Part shown: positions 24,665-34,524 of the stretch, in pieces
Position numbering within the stretch: the first letter of the stretch is position 1
Layout of the letters: each line of letters opens with the position of its first letter
Origin: Azospirillum canadense
GTDB lineage: Bacteria > Pseudomonadota > Alphaproteobacteria > Azospirillales > Azospirillaceae
Assembly: GCF_025961225.1 (NCBI RefSeq)
Contig: NZ_JAOQNG010000010.1
Coordinates: 1,814,501-1,878,500 of the forward strand
Length of the DNA: 64,000 nt
Direction: 5' to 3'
Program-made: the position numbers and the translations under genes
Notes under the pieces: model-generated
What the model saw: the letters and a program-made list of their open reading frames with translations, nothing else
Told to the model about the DNA's origin: nothing
The model's database searches: none

Positions 24665-27600
24665 ATGACCAGCATGACGACCCCCTCGCAGACCACGACC
24701 TCGGCCACGAGCGCGGAGGCCGGCACCCCAATCGCCGGTTCGCCGCCCTTCGCGCTCTTCGCGCCGCCGATCCGCCCGGCCAGCGACCTGCGCGCCGCGA
24801 TCACGGCGGCCTACCGCCGGCCGGAGGGCGAGTGCCTGCCGTTCCTGCTCGACCAGGCGACGCCTCCCCCCGCGGTCGCCGAAGCGGCCCGGAAGACGGC
24901 CCGCAAGCTGATCACCGCGCTGCGCGCCAAGCCGCCCGGCCGCGGCGTGGAGGGGCTGATCCACGAATACAGCCTGTCGAGCCAGGAAGGGCTGGCGCTG
25001 ATGTGCCTGGCGGAGGCGCTGCTGCGCATCCCCGACGCCGGCACGCGCGACGCCCTGATCCGCGACAAGCTGGCGGGCGGCGACTGGCAGGCGCATCTGG
25101 GCAACAGCCCGTCGCTGTTCGTCAACGCCGCCACCTGGGGCCTGCTGATCACCGGCCGGCTGACCGCCTCGGTCGACGAGCCGGCGCTGTCCTCCGCGCT
25201 GACCCGCATGCTCGCCAGGGGTGGCGAACCGCTGATCCGGCGCGGCGTCGATTTCGCCATGCGCATGATGGGGGAGCAGTTCGTCACCGGCCAGACGATC
25301 CAGGAGGCGCTGGCCAACAGCCGCAAGATGGAATCGGAAGGCTTCCGCTACTCCTACGACATGCTGGGCGAGGCGGCGATGACCGCCGCGGACGCCGACC
25401 GCTACTACGCCGACTACGAACGCGCCATCCACGCCATCGGCAACGCCTCGGCCGGGCGCGGCGTGTACGAGGGGCCGGGCATCTCCATCAAGCTGTCGGC
25501 GATCCACCCCCGATATTCGCGCGCGCAGGCCGACCGTGTGATGGCCGAGCTGCTGCCGCGGGTGAAGGCGCTGGCATTGCTGGCGAAGGGCTACGACATC
25601 GGCCTGAACATCGACGCGGAGGAGGCCGACCGGCTGGAACTCTCGCTCGACCTGATGGAATCGCTGTGCTTCGACGCCGATCTGGCGGGGTGGAACGGCA
25701 TCGGTTTCGTCGTGCAAGCCTACGGCAAGCGCTGCCCGTACGTCATCGATTTCCTGATCGACCTGGCGCGGCGCAGCGGCCACCGGCTGATGGTCCGGCT
25801 GGTCAAGGGCGCCTATTGGGACGCCGAGATCAAGCGCGCCCAGCTGGACGGTCTGGACGACTTCCCAGTCTACACCCGCAAGGTCTACACCGACGTGTCC
25901 TACGTCGCCTGCGCGCGCAAGCTGCTGGGCGCCCCGGACGCGGTGTTCCCGCAGTTCGCCACCCACAACGCCCAGACGCTTGCCACTATCTATGAGTTGG
26001 CCGGACCGGATTTCCAGGTCGGCAAGTACGAGTTCCAGTGCCTGCACGGCATGGGTGAGCCGCTCTACTCGGAGGTGGTCGGCCCGCTGAAGCGGCCCTG
26101 CCGCATCTACGCGCCGGTCGGCACGCACGAGACTCTGCTGGCCTATCTGGTCCGCCGCCTGCTGGAGAACGGGGCCAACAGCTCCTTCGTCAACCGCATC
26201 GCCGACAAGGCCGTGCCGGTCGAGGAGCTGATCGCCGACCCGGTGGAGGTGGCGCGCGCCATCCAGCCGCTGGGCGCGCCGCACGCGCTGATCGCCAACC
26301 CGCGCGACCTCTACGCGCCGGAGCGGGCGAACTCCGCCGGCCTCGACCTGTCCAACGAGCAGGAACTGGAGCGGCTGGGCAACGCCCTGACCGCCAGCGC
26401 CGCCGTCGCCTGGACCGCCGCCCCCCTGCTGGCCGACGGCGAGCGCGCCGGAGAGGCCAAGGCGGTGCTGAACCCGGCCGACCGCCGCGACGTTGTCGGC
26501 TCCGTCATCGAGGCGACGCCGGAGGTGGTCGAGGTCGCCTTCCGCCACGCCGAAGCCGCAGCCGCGGCTTGGGCCGCCACGCCCCCGGCGGAGCGCGCCG
26601 CCTGCCTGTTCCGCGCCGCCGACGCGTTGCAGGCGCGCATGCCGACCCTGCTTGGCCTGATCGTGCGGGAGGCCGGCAAGTCCCTGCCCAACGCCATCGC
26701 GGAGGTGCGGGAGGCCATCGACTTCCTGCGCTACTACGGCGCGCAGGTCCGTGACCGCTTCGACAACGCCACCCACCGCCCGGTCGGGCCGGTGGTCTGC
26801 ATCAGCCCGTGGAACTTCCCGCTGGCCATTTTCGCGGGGCAGGTCGCCGCGGCGCTGGCCGCCGGCAACCCGGTGCTCGCCAAGCCGGCGGAGGAAACCC
26901 CCCTGATCGCGGCGGAGGCGGTGCGCCTGCTGCACGCCGCTGGCGTGCCAGCCGGCGCGCTCCAGCTTCTGCCCGGCGCGGGGGAGGTGGGCGCGGCCCT
27001 GGTCGGGAACGCCGGGACGCGGGCGGTGATGTTCACCGGCTCCACCGAGGTGGCGCGGCTGATCCAGAAGCAGTTGGCCGGGCGCCTGTCCCCGCAGGGT
27101 GCGCCCATTCCGCTGATCGCGGAGACGGGCGGGCAAAACGCCATGATCGTCGACAGCTCCGCGCTCGCCGAGCAGGTGGTTGGCGACGTGCTCGCGTCGG
27201 CCTTCGACAGCGCCGGCCAGCGCTGCTCCGCCCTGCGCGTGCTGTGTTTGCAGGAGGATGTGGCCAACCGCATGCTCGCCATGCTGAAGGGCGCCATGAA
27301 GGAGCTGCGCGTCGGCAACCCCGACCGTCTGGCGACCGACGTCGGCCCGGTGATCACCGAGGAAGCCAAGGCCGGCATTGAGCGCCACATCGCGGCGATG
27401 CGCGCCAAGGGCCGCCGGGTCGAGGCGCTGCCCTTGCCGGCGGAAACCGCGCACGGCACTTTCGTCCCGCCGACGCTGATCGAGATCGGCGGCATCGCGG
27501 AGCTGGAGCGCGAGGTCTTCGGCCCGGTGCTGCACGTCGTCCGCTTCCGCCGCGACGACCTGGACCGTCTGGTGGACGCCATCAACGCCACCGGTTACGG

Positions 27601-28402
27601 CCTGACCTTCGGCCTGCACACGCGCATCGACGCGACGATCGAGCGTGTGACGGAGCGCATCGCGGTCGGCAACGTCTACGTCAACCGCAACACCATCGGC
27701 GCGGTGGTCGGCGTGCAGCCCTTCGGCGGCCATGGCCTGTCGGGCACCGGCCCCAAGGCCGGTGGCCCGCTCTACCTGACCCGCCTGCTCAGCCGCCGCC
27801 CGAAGGCGGTGCTGGAGACGCGCGGCGCCGACGCCGAATTGGCCCCGGCCCAGGCCTACAGCGACTGGCTGCGCAAGCAGGGCCGGACGGCGGAGGCCAA
27901 GCGCTGCTCCGAATACCGGAACCGCAGCGCGCTTGGCACCAACGTGGAACTGGTCGGCCCGGTCGGCGAGCGGAACCTCTACGAACTGCACCCGCGTGGC
28001 CGTGTCCTGCTGCTGCCGCAGACGGAAACAGGCCTTCTGCTCCAACTGGGCGCCGTCTTCGCCACGGGGAACGACGCGGTGGTGGACGTCCCGGCCGCCC
28101 TGGCTGGAATCCTGCGCGGCCTGCCCGCCGCTTTGGCTCGCCGCGTGACCGTAACCGGCGACTGGACCGCCGCCGGGCCGCTCGCCGCCGCGCTGGTGGA
28201 AGGCGATGGGGAACGGGTCGTGACGGCCAACCGCCGGCTGGCGGAGCTGCCCGGCCCGATCGTGCTGGCCCAGTCCGCCACCAGCGAGGGTCTGCGCGGC
28301 GGTGCCGAGGACTATGTCCTCGACTGGCTGCTGGACGAGCGCTCGGTCAGCGTCAACACCGCCGCGGCCGGCGGCAACGCCAGCCTCGTCGCGATGAGCT
28401 GA
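24665..28402 (+). CDS. putA: bifunctional proline dehydrogenase / L-glutamate gamma-semialdehyde dehydrogenase PutA
   Basis: A 1245-residue enzyme converting L-proline to glutamate in two steps. The proline dehydrogenase barrel shows GISIKLSAIHPRYSRAQ, NIDAEEADRLELSLDLME and VRLVKGAYWDAEIKRAQ; the aldehyde dehydrogenase half shows CISPWNFPLAIFAGQVAAAL, IAETGGQNAMIVDSS and the catalytic Cys854 in DSAGQRCSALR. A C-terminal region after about residue 1050 makes this the longer form of PutA with an extra ALDH-like domain. There is no N-terminal ribbon-helix-helix, so it is not a self-repressor. The first Met of the MTSMTT stretch (24665) is taken as start; the ribosome site is weak, so nearby Met codons remain possible. 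Membrane-peripheral, feeding electrons to quinone. Confidence 0.95.
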   Translation: MTSMTTPSQTTTSATSAEAGTPIAGSPPFALFAPPIRPASDLRAAITAAYRRPEGECLPFLLDQATPPPAVAEAARKTARKLITALRAKPPGRGVEGLIHEYSLSSQEGLALMCLAEALLRIPDAGTRDALIRDKLAGGDWQAHLGNSPSLFVNAATWGLLITGRLTASVDEPALSSALTRMLARGGEPLIRRGVDFAMRMMGEQFVTGQTIQEALANSRKMESEGFRYSYDMLGEAAMTAADADRYYADYERAIHAIGNASAGRGVYEGPGISIKLSAIHPRYSRAQADRVMAELLPRVKALALLAKGYDIGLNIDAEEADRLELSLDLMESLCFDADLAGWNGIGFVVQAYGKRCPYVIDFLIDLARRSGHRLMVRLVKGAYWDAEIKRAQLDGLDDFPVYTRKVYTDVSYVACARKLLGAPDAVFPQFATHNAQTLATIYELAGPDFQVGKYEFQCLHGMGEPLYSEVVGPLKRPCRIYAPVGTHETLLAYLVRRLLENGANSSFVNRIADKAVPVEELIADPVEVARAIQPLGAPHALIANPRDLYAPERANSAGLDLSNEQELERLGNALTASAAVAWTAAPLLADGERAGEAKAVLNPADRRDVVGSVIEATPEVVEVAFRHAEAAAAAWAATPPAERAACLFRAADALQARMPTLLGLIVREAGKSLPNAIAEVREAIDFLRYYGAQVRDRFDNATHRPVGPVVCISPWNFPLAIFAGQVAAALAAGNPVLAKPAEETPLIAAEAVRLLHAAGVPAGALQLLPGAGEVGAALVGNAGTRAVMFTGSTEVARLIQKQLAGRLSPQGAPIPLIAETGGQNAMIVDSSALAEQVVGDVLASAFDSAGQRCSALRVLCLQEDVANRMLAMLKGAMKELRVGNPDRLATDVGPVITEEAKAGIERHIAAMRAKGRRVEALPLPAETAHGTFVPPTLIEIGGIAELEREVFGPVLHVVRFRRDDLDRLVDAINATGYGLTFGLHTRIDATIERVTERIAVGNVYVNRNTIGAVVGVQPFGGHGLSGTGPKAGGPLYLTRLLSRRPKAVLETRGADAELAPAQAYSDWLRKQGRTAEAKRCSEYRNRSALGTNVELVGPVGERNLYELHPRGRVLLLPQTETGLLLQLGAVFATGNDAVVDVPAALAGILRGLPAALARRVTVTGDWTAAGPLAAALVEGDGERVVTANRRLAELPGPIVLAQSATSEGLRGGAEDYVLDWLLDERSVSVNTAAAGGNASLVAMS

Positions 28403-28495
28403 GGGGCGGGTATGAGGGAAGGGATGGTCGACATCATCCCTCCCTTCCCGTTAAATCGCCCCTCCCGCATCGTCCGTTCCAGGAGACTCACCGCG

Positions 28496-29410
28496 ATGGC
28501 CACGGCCGCCCTGTCCATGCTGAGCGCCGAGCAAACCGCCGACTGCCTGCCCTTCGGCCCGCTGTGCGACGCCGTCGCCCAGGCAGCCCGCGACTACGCC
28601 GCCGGGCGGATCACCAGCCCGGAACGGCAGGTGCTGCCGTTGCCGAACAACGGCGTTCTGCTGTCCATGCCGGCCACCGCGTCGGACATCGGCATCCACA
28701 AGCTGGTCAACGTCTGCCCGGGCAACGGCGCGCTGGGACTGCCGACCATCCACGGCGTGGTCGCCGTCTACGACGCGGCGACGGGCGCGCCGCGCGCGAT
28801 CCTCGACGGCCCGACGGTCACCGGGCGGCGCACCGCGGCGGTGTCGATGCTGGCGATCCGGACTCTGGCCCGCAGCGCGCCGCGCCATGTCGCGCTGATC
28901 GGTGCCGGTAAGCAGGCCTCCGACCATGCCAAGGCGCTGGCCGCCCTTCATCCCGGCATCCGGGTGGACGTGCACACCCGCGCGCTGGACCGGGCGGAGG
29001 CCTTCGTGCGCGATCATGCCGGGCTGGAGCTGGATCTGCGCCCGGCGTCCGGCCCGGTCGATCCGGCGGCCGAGGTCGTCATCACGCTGACCACCAGCCT
29101 GACGCCCGTCTATGACGAGACCCCGCGCCCGGACCGGCTGCTGGTCGGCGTCGGTGCCTTCAAGCCGGAGATGGCGGAATACGGCCCGACCGCCGTGCAT
29201 GGAAGCGAAGTGTTCCTGGACGACCCCGCCGGCGGGCGGCATGAGGCCGGCGACCTGATCCAGGCCGGCTTCGACTGGGCCAAGGGGCGTTCGCTGATCG
29301 ATGCGTTGGAGGGGCGTGTGGACCCCGATGCGCCGCGTTTGTTCAAGAGCGTGGGGTGTGCGGCTTGGGATCTGGCCGCGGGGCGCTGCGCGCTGGCGCA
29401 TTTGGGGTGA
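28496..29410 (+). CDS. lhpI: ornithine cyclodeaminase-family reductase, probable pyrroline-2-carboxylate reductase
   Basis: A 304-residue protein of the ornithine cyclodeaminase/mu-crystallin family. The substrate part has LLSMPATASDIGIHKLVNV and GPTVTGRRTAAVSMLAIRTL, and the dinucleotide site is HVALIGAGKQASDHAKAL. Bacterial members of this length linked to hydroxyproline genes reduce pyrroline-2-carboxylate to L-proline with NAD(P)H. Here it stands 94 bp behind putA and near aconitase X, so it would join the two steps. AGGAG lies 9 bp before the ATG at 28496. A GC hairpin with a bulge lies in the gap after putA (about 28415-28450) and may weaken read-through. Confidence 0.85.
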   Translation: MATAALSMLSAEQTADCLPFGPLCDAVAQAARDYAAGRITSPERQVLPLPNNGVLLSMPATASDIGIHKLVNVCPGNGALGLPTIHGVVAVYDAATGAPRAILDGPTVTGRRTAAVSMLAIRTLARSAPRHVALIGAGKQASDHAKALAALHPGIRVDVHTRALDRAEAFVRDHAGLELDLRPASGPVDPAAEVVITLTTSLTPVYDETPRPDRLLVGVGAFKPEMAEYGPTAVHGSEVFLDDPAGGRHEAGDLIQAGFDWAKGRSLIDALEGRVDPDAPRLFKSVGCAAWDLAAGRCALAHLG

Positions 29411-29461
29411 AGGGGGGTGGGGGCTCAGTGCAACCACTCCCCTCAGTCCCCCAACCACACC

Positions 29462-30628
29462 TCAGGCCACCACCGCCGCCTTCAGCCGCGTCAGGAACCG
29501 TTCCGCCCTCGCCAGCTGGTCGAGCGACACGAACTCGTCCGGTTTGTGGGCCTGGTCGATGTCGCCGGGGCCGCAGACGACCGCCGGGATGCCGGCCATG
29601 CTGGTGTAGAGCGCGCCTTCCGTCCCGAAGGCGACCTTGCCGTGGTCGTTGCGCTCCACGAGGTGCTTGACCAGCGCCACGTCGTCCAGATCCGGCGGCG
29701 TGTCGAGCGCCGGGGCCTCCGACAGGGGCGCCCAGGAGAAGCCGGTGCCGGGCTGGACCGCCCGCATCTCCGGCTCCAGCGTCTTGTGGGCGAAGTCCTG
29801 CACCTCGGCCAGCATGGGCGCGACGGGGTGGGTGGCGATGTGGCGGAACTCGAACTCGAAGGCGCAGTCGGTGGGGACGATGTTGCGCGCCGTGCCGCCC
29901 TGGATCACCCCGGTGTGCACGGTGGTGTGCGGCACGTCGTAGTCGGGGTCGAACGGCCCCTCCAGCGCGAAGCGGCGGCCCATGCGGCGCAGGTAGGCGA
30001 CGACCTCCGACGCGTACTCCACGGCGTTCACGCCGCGCGGCGCCAGGGAGGAATGGCAGGCGTGCCCATGGACGTGGCAGCGCATCGACAGCTTGCCCTT
30101 GTGCCCGACCACCACCTGCATGCTGGTCGGCTCGCCCACGATGCAGAAGCGCGGCTTGACCGCCATGCCGGCCAGCCGCTCCAGCAGGCCACGCACGCCG
30201 ATGCAGCCCAGCTCCTCGTCGTAGGAGAAAGCGTAGTGGATCGGGGTCTTCAGTTCGGCGGCCAGGAAGTCCGGCGCCATGGCGAGTGCGGTGGCGACGA
30301 AGCCCTTCATGTCGGCGGTGCCGCGCCCGTACAGCTTGCCGTCGCGCTCCGTCAGGGTGAAGGGGTCGCTCGACCAGTCCTGGTCGTCCACCGGCACCAC
30401 GTCGGTGTGGCCGGACAGGCAGATGCCGCCGCGGTCGGTCGGGCCGATGGTGGCGTAGAGGTTGGCCTTGGTCCGCGTGTCGTCGAAGACCAGCGTGCTC
30501 TCCACCCCCAGCGCCGCGAGGTGGTCGCGGATGTAGTGGATGAGGTCGAGGTTGGAGTTGCGGCTGGTCGTGTCGAACGCGATGAGGTCGCGGAGCAATG
30601 CCAGCGTGCGTGGGGAACAGTCGCTCAT
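29462..30628 (-). CDS. argE: acetylornithine deacetylase / M20-family deacylase
   Basis: A 388-residue M20 metallopeptidase. Metal ligands and catalytic residues are in CLSGHTDVVPVDDQDW, GRGTADMKGFVATAL, YDEELGCIGVRGLLE and IVGEPTSM. ArgE releases ornithine from N-acetylornithine; close relatives deacylate other N-acyl amino acids. It is the last gene of a dipeptide-type ABC transporter operon, 17 bp behind the second ATPase gene, so hydrolysis of an imported N-acyl or dipeptide substrate is as likely as arginine synthesis. AGAGG precedes the ATG at 30628. Confidence 0.88.
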   Translation of the reverse strand: MSDCSPRTLALLRDLIAFDTTSRNSNLDLIHYIRDHLAALGVESTLVFDDTRTKANLYATIGPTDRGGICLSGHTDVVPVDDQDWSSDPFTLTERDGKLYGRGTADMKGFVATALAMAPDFLAAELKTPIHYAFSYDEELGCIGVRGLLERLAGMAVKPRFCIVGEPTSMQVVVGHKGKLSMRCHVHGHACHSSLAPRGVNAVEYASEVVAYLRRMGRRFALEGPFDPDYDVPHTTVHTGVIQGGTARNIVPTDCAFEFEFRHIATHPVAPMLAEVQDFAHKTLEPEMRAVQPGTGFSWAPLSEAPALDTPPDLDDVALVKHLVERNDHGKVAFGTEGALYTSMAGIPAVVCGPGDIDQAHKPDEFVSLDQLARAERFLTRLKAAVVA

Positions 30629-30645
30629 GATCCTCTGACTATACC

Positions 30646-31640
<995 letters not shown>

Positions 31641-31644
<4 letters not shown>

Positions 31645-32624
31645 GCCGCAGCCCCCTGCGCGTCCGCGTCGTGGGGGTGCCAGCAGCGCCACGCGTGGGC
31701 GTCCGGCGCAAGGTCCGGCATCACAGAGCAGGCGGCGTCGGCGCGCCCGCAGCGCGGCTGGAAGGCGCAACCCTGGGGCAGATCGAGTGCAGACGGCGCC
31801 ATGCCGGGGATGGAGCGCAGCGGCACGCCGCGCCGGTTGCGGCTGGGCACGGAATCCAGCAGGCCGCGGGTGTAGGGATGGCGCGGCGCCTGGATCACGT
31901 CGGCGATCGGCCCGGTCTCCACGATGCGGCCGGCGTACATCACCGCCACCCGGTCGGCCAGCGCCGACACCACGGCGAGGTCGTGGGTGACCCACAGCAG
32001 CGCCGTGCCGGTCTCCCGGCACAGGGTCTGCACCTCGAACAGGATCTGCGCCTGGATCGTGACGTCCAGCGCGGTGGTCGGCTCGTCGGCCAGGATCAGG
32101 TCCGGCGAATGCAGCAGGGCGATGGCGATGGCCACGCGCTGGCGCATGCCGCCGGAGAACTGGTGCGGGTAGGCGGCCAGCCGTTCGTCGGGTGACGCGA
32201 TGCCGACGCGGCCCAGCGCGTCGCGTGACCGCCGTCGCGCCTCGGCCCGCCCGACCTTGTCGTGGGCCAGCACCGCCTCGACCATCTGGGTCTCGACGCT
32301 GAGCACCGGGTTCAGCGTCATCATCGGGTCCTGGAAGATCATGGCGATGCGCCGGCCGCGGATGGCGCGCAGCCGCTTCTCCCCGGCGGTGACCAGATCC
32401 TCCCCATCGAACAGCACGCGCCCGCCGACGATCCGGCCGGGCAGATCGACGAGGCCGAGGATCGACTGGCCGGTGACCGACTTGCCCGACCCGGATTCGC
32501 CGACGAGGCCCAGGATCTCGCCGCGCCTGAGGTCGAAGCTGACGCCGTTCACCGCCTTCACAGTGCCGGCGCGGGTGGCGAAATGGGTTTGCAGGTTTTC
32601 GACGCGCAGCAAGGGCTGGGTCAT
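31641..32624 (-). CDS. dppD: dipeptide/oligopeptide ABC transporter ATPase (DppD-like)
   Basis: A 327-residue ATPase with Walker A GESGSGKSVTG, signature FSGGMRQRVAIAIAL, Walker B LILADEPTTALD and switch His in VTHDLAVV. The C-terminal extension has GCAFQPRCGRADAAC, the Opp/Dpp Cys motif. It forms the heterodimeric motor with the adjacent ATPase. Start 32624 has GGAGGAAG upstream; an in-frame ATG 21 bp earlier lacks one. It lies 17 bp behind the DppC gene. Confidence 0.93.
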
Positions 32625-32641
32625 GCGCTTCCTCCCCTCCC

Positions 32642-33529
32642 TCAATGGCTCAGGCGCGGGTTCAGGACGTCGCGCAGCCGGTCACCGACCAGATTGATCG
32701 CGACGATGACGACCAGCAGGGCGACGCCGGGGAACAGGCTGACCCAATAGTTTCCGGACAGCATGAAGCCGTAGCCGGACGCGATCAGCATGCCGAGCGA
32801 CGGCTCCGTCACCGGCACGCCGACGCCGAGGAAGCTCAGCGTCGCCTCCAGCGCGATGGCGTGGGCCACCTGCACGGTCGCCACCACGATCAGCGGCGGC
32901 AGGCAGTTGGGCAGCAGGTGGCGCAGCATGATGCGGGAATGCGGCAATGCCAGGCAGCGCGCGGCCTCCACATACTCCTTGCGCCGCTCCACCAGGGCGG
33001 AGCCGCGCACCGTGCGGGCGTAATAGGCCCACTGCACGGCGGCCAGCGCGACGATCACCTTGTCCACCCCCTTGCCCAGCAGGGCCAGCAGGATCAGTGC
33101 GATCAGGATCGCCGGGAAGGACAGCTGGATGTCGACCAGCCGCATGATGGCGCCGTCCACCGCACCCCCGGCGTAGGCCGCGAGCATTCCGACCGCCACT
33201 CCGACCGCCAGCGCGATCAGCGTCGCCAGGATGCCCACCTCCAGGCTGGTGCGCAGGCCGAAGACGATGGCCGACCACAGGTCGCGCCCCTGGTCGTCGG
33301 TGCCCAGCCAATAGGTCCAGCCCGCCCCGCCAGCCGTGCCCGGCGGCTGCAGGCTGTCCATGATGTCCAGCTGGGCGAGGTCGTAGGGATCCTGCGGCGC
33401 CACGAGCTGGGCGAAGACGGCGGCCAGCATCACCAGCACCAGCACGGCAAGCCCAACCACCGCAACGCGGGAGCGCGCGAAGTCGCGCGCCAGCCGCCGG
33501 AGGGGGGATTCCTCCCGCGCGGCGCTCAT
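32642..33529 (-). CDS. dppC: dipeptide ABC transporter permease (DppC-like)
   Basis: A 295-residue inner-membrane permease with an N-terminal helix (RVAVVGLAVLVLVMLAAVFA), the periplasmic WLGTDDQGRDLWSAIVFGLR, and the ATPase-contacting EYVEAARCLALPHSRIMLRHLLPN loop typical of DppC/OppC. Forms the channel with DppB; the start codon overlaps the dppB stop by 4 bp. Confidence 0.93.
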   Translation of the reverse strand: MSAAREESPLRRLARDFARSRVAVVGLAVLVLVMLAAVFAQLVAPQDPYDLAQLDIMDSLQPPGTAGGAGWTYWLGTDDQGRDLWSAIVFGLRTSLEVGILATLIALAVGVAVGMLAAYAGGAVDGAIMRLVDIQLSFPAILIALILLALLGKGVDKVIVALAAVQWAYYARTVRGSALVERRKEYVEAARCLALPHSRIMLRHLLPNCLPPLIVVATVQVAHAIALEATLSFLGVGVPVTEPSLGMLIASGYGFMLSGNYWVSLFPGVALLVVIVAINLVGDRLRDVLNPRLSH

Positions 33530-34503
33530 GCCCGGCCCCCGCCCAGCCGGATGCGCGGGTCGAGCATCGAGTAGATCAGGTCGACCACGAGGTTGATCAC
33601 CACGAACAGCAGCACCGTCAGCAGCAGGTAGGCGACCACCACCGGCCGGTCGAGCTGGAGGATGCTTTCGATCAGCAGCTTGCCCATGCCGGGCCACGCG
33701 AAGACCGACTCCGTCACCACCGAGAAGGCGATGACGCTGCCGAGTTCGAGGCCGAGCACGGTGACGACCGGGATCATGATGTTCTTCAGGATGTGCACGC
33801 CGACCACGCGGGCGGGCGACAGCCCCTTGGCGCGGGCGAACTTCACGTAGTCCTGCAAGGCGACCTCCCGCGTGCCGGCGCGCGCCAGCCGGATGACCAG
33901 CGACAGCTTGAAGGTGGCGAGGTTGATCGCCGGCAGGATCAGGTGGGCCAGTCCGTCGCGGGTCAGGAAGCTCCATTGGATGCCGAACAGGCTCGCCGTC
34001 TGGCCGCGCCCGCCCGCCGGCAGCCAGCCGAGCTGCACGGCGAAGGCCATGATCAGCATCATGCCGACCCAGAAGGTGGGCAGCGAGAAGCCGAGGATCG
34101 AGCCGGTCATGATGACCCGCCCCGCCACGCTGTCCGGCTTCAGCCCGGCCCACAGGCCAAGCGGGATGCCCAGCAGAACCGCCAGCAGCATGGCGGCCAA
34201 CGCCAGCTCCAGCGTCGCCGGGAAGCGTTGCAGGACGAGGCCGAGCGCCGGCACCCCATGCACGAAGGAGGTGCCCAGGTCGCCGCCCACCGCGCTCTCC
34301 ACGAAGCGGGCGAACTGCACGTGCATGGGCTGGTCGAGGCCGAGGCGCGCGATGGCCGCCGCGCGCTCCACCTCGTCCGCCTCGGGGCTGATCAGCACGT
34401 CGATGGGGTTGCCGATGGCGAAGATGCCGGTGAAGACCAGCACCGCCATGGCCGCGATGACGACCGCGCTCTGCGTCAGCCGCCGGAGGATGAACACGAT
34501 CAT
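33526..34503 (-). CDS. dppB: dipeptide ABC transporter permease (DppB-like)
   Basis: A 325-residue permease beginning MIVFILRRLTQSAVVIAAM, the usual DppB N-terminus, with the loop QDYVKFARAKGLSPARVVG that contacts the ATPase and about six membrane helices. It starts 21 bp after the substrate-binding protein gene. Confidence 0.93.
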   Translation of the reverse strand: MIVFILRRLTQSAVVIAAMAVLVFTGIFAIGNPIDVLISPEADEVERAAAIARLGLDQPMHVQFARFVESAVGGDLGTSFVHGVPALGLVLQRFPATLELALAAMLLAVLLGIPLGLWAGLKPDSVAGRVIMTGSILGFSLPTFWVGMMLIMAFAVQLGWLPAGGRGQTASLFGIQWSFLTRDGLAHLILPAINLATFKLSLVIRLARAGTREVALQDYVKFARAKGLSPARVVGVHILKNIMIPVVTVLGLELGSVIAFSVVTESVFAWPGMGKLLIESILQLDRPVVVAYLLLTVLLFVVINLVVDLIYSMLDPRIRLGGGRA

Positions 34504-34524
34504 GGACGGGGATCCCGCGCAGCC

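Noticed and set aside
24542..28045. 1167-residue open frame on the minus strand opposite putA
   Set aside because: It lies wholly opposite PutA, whose domains and catalytic residues are clear. The antisense product is Arg, Gln, Val and His-rich with no domain, as expected for a shadow in high-GC DNA.
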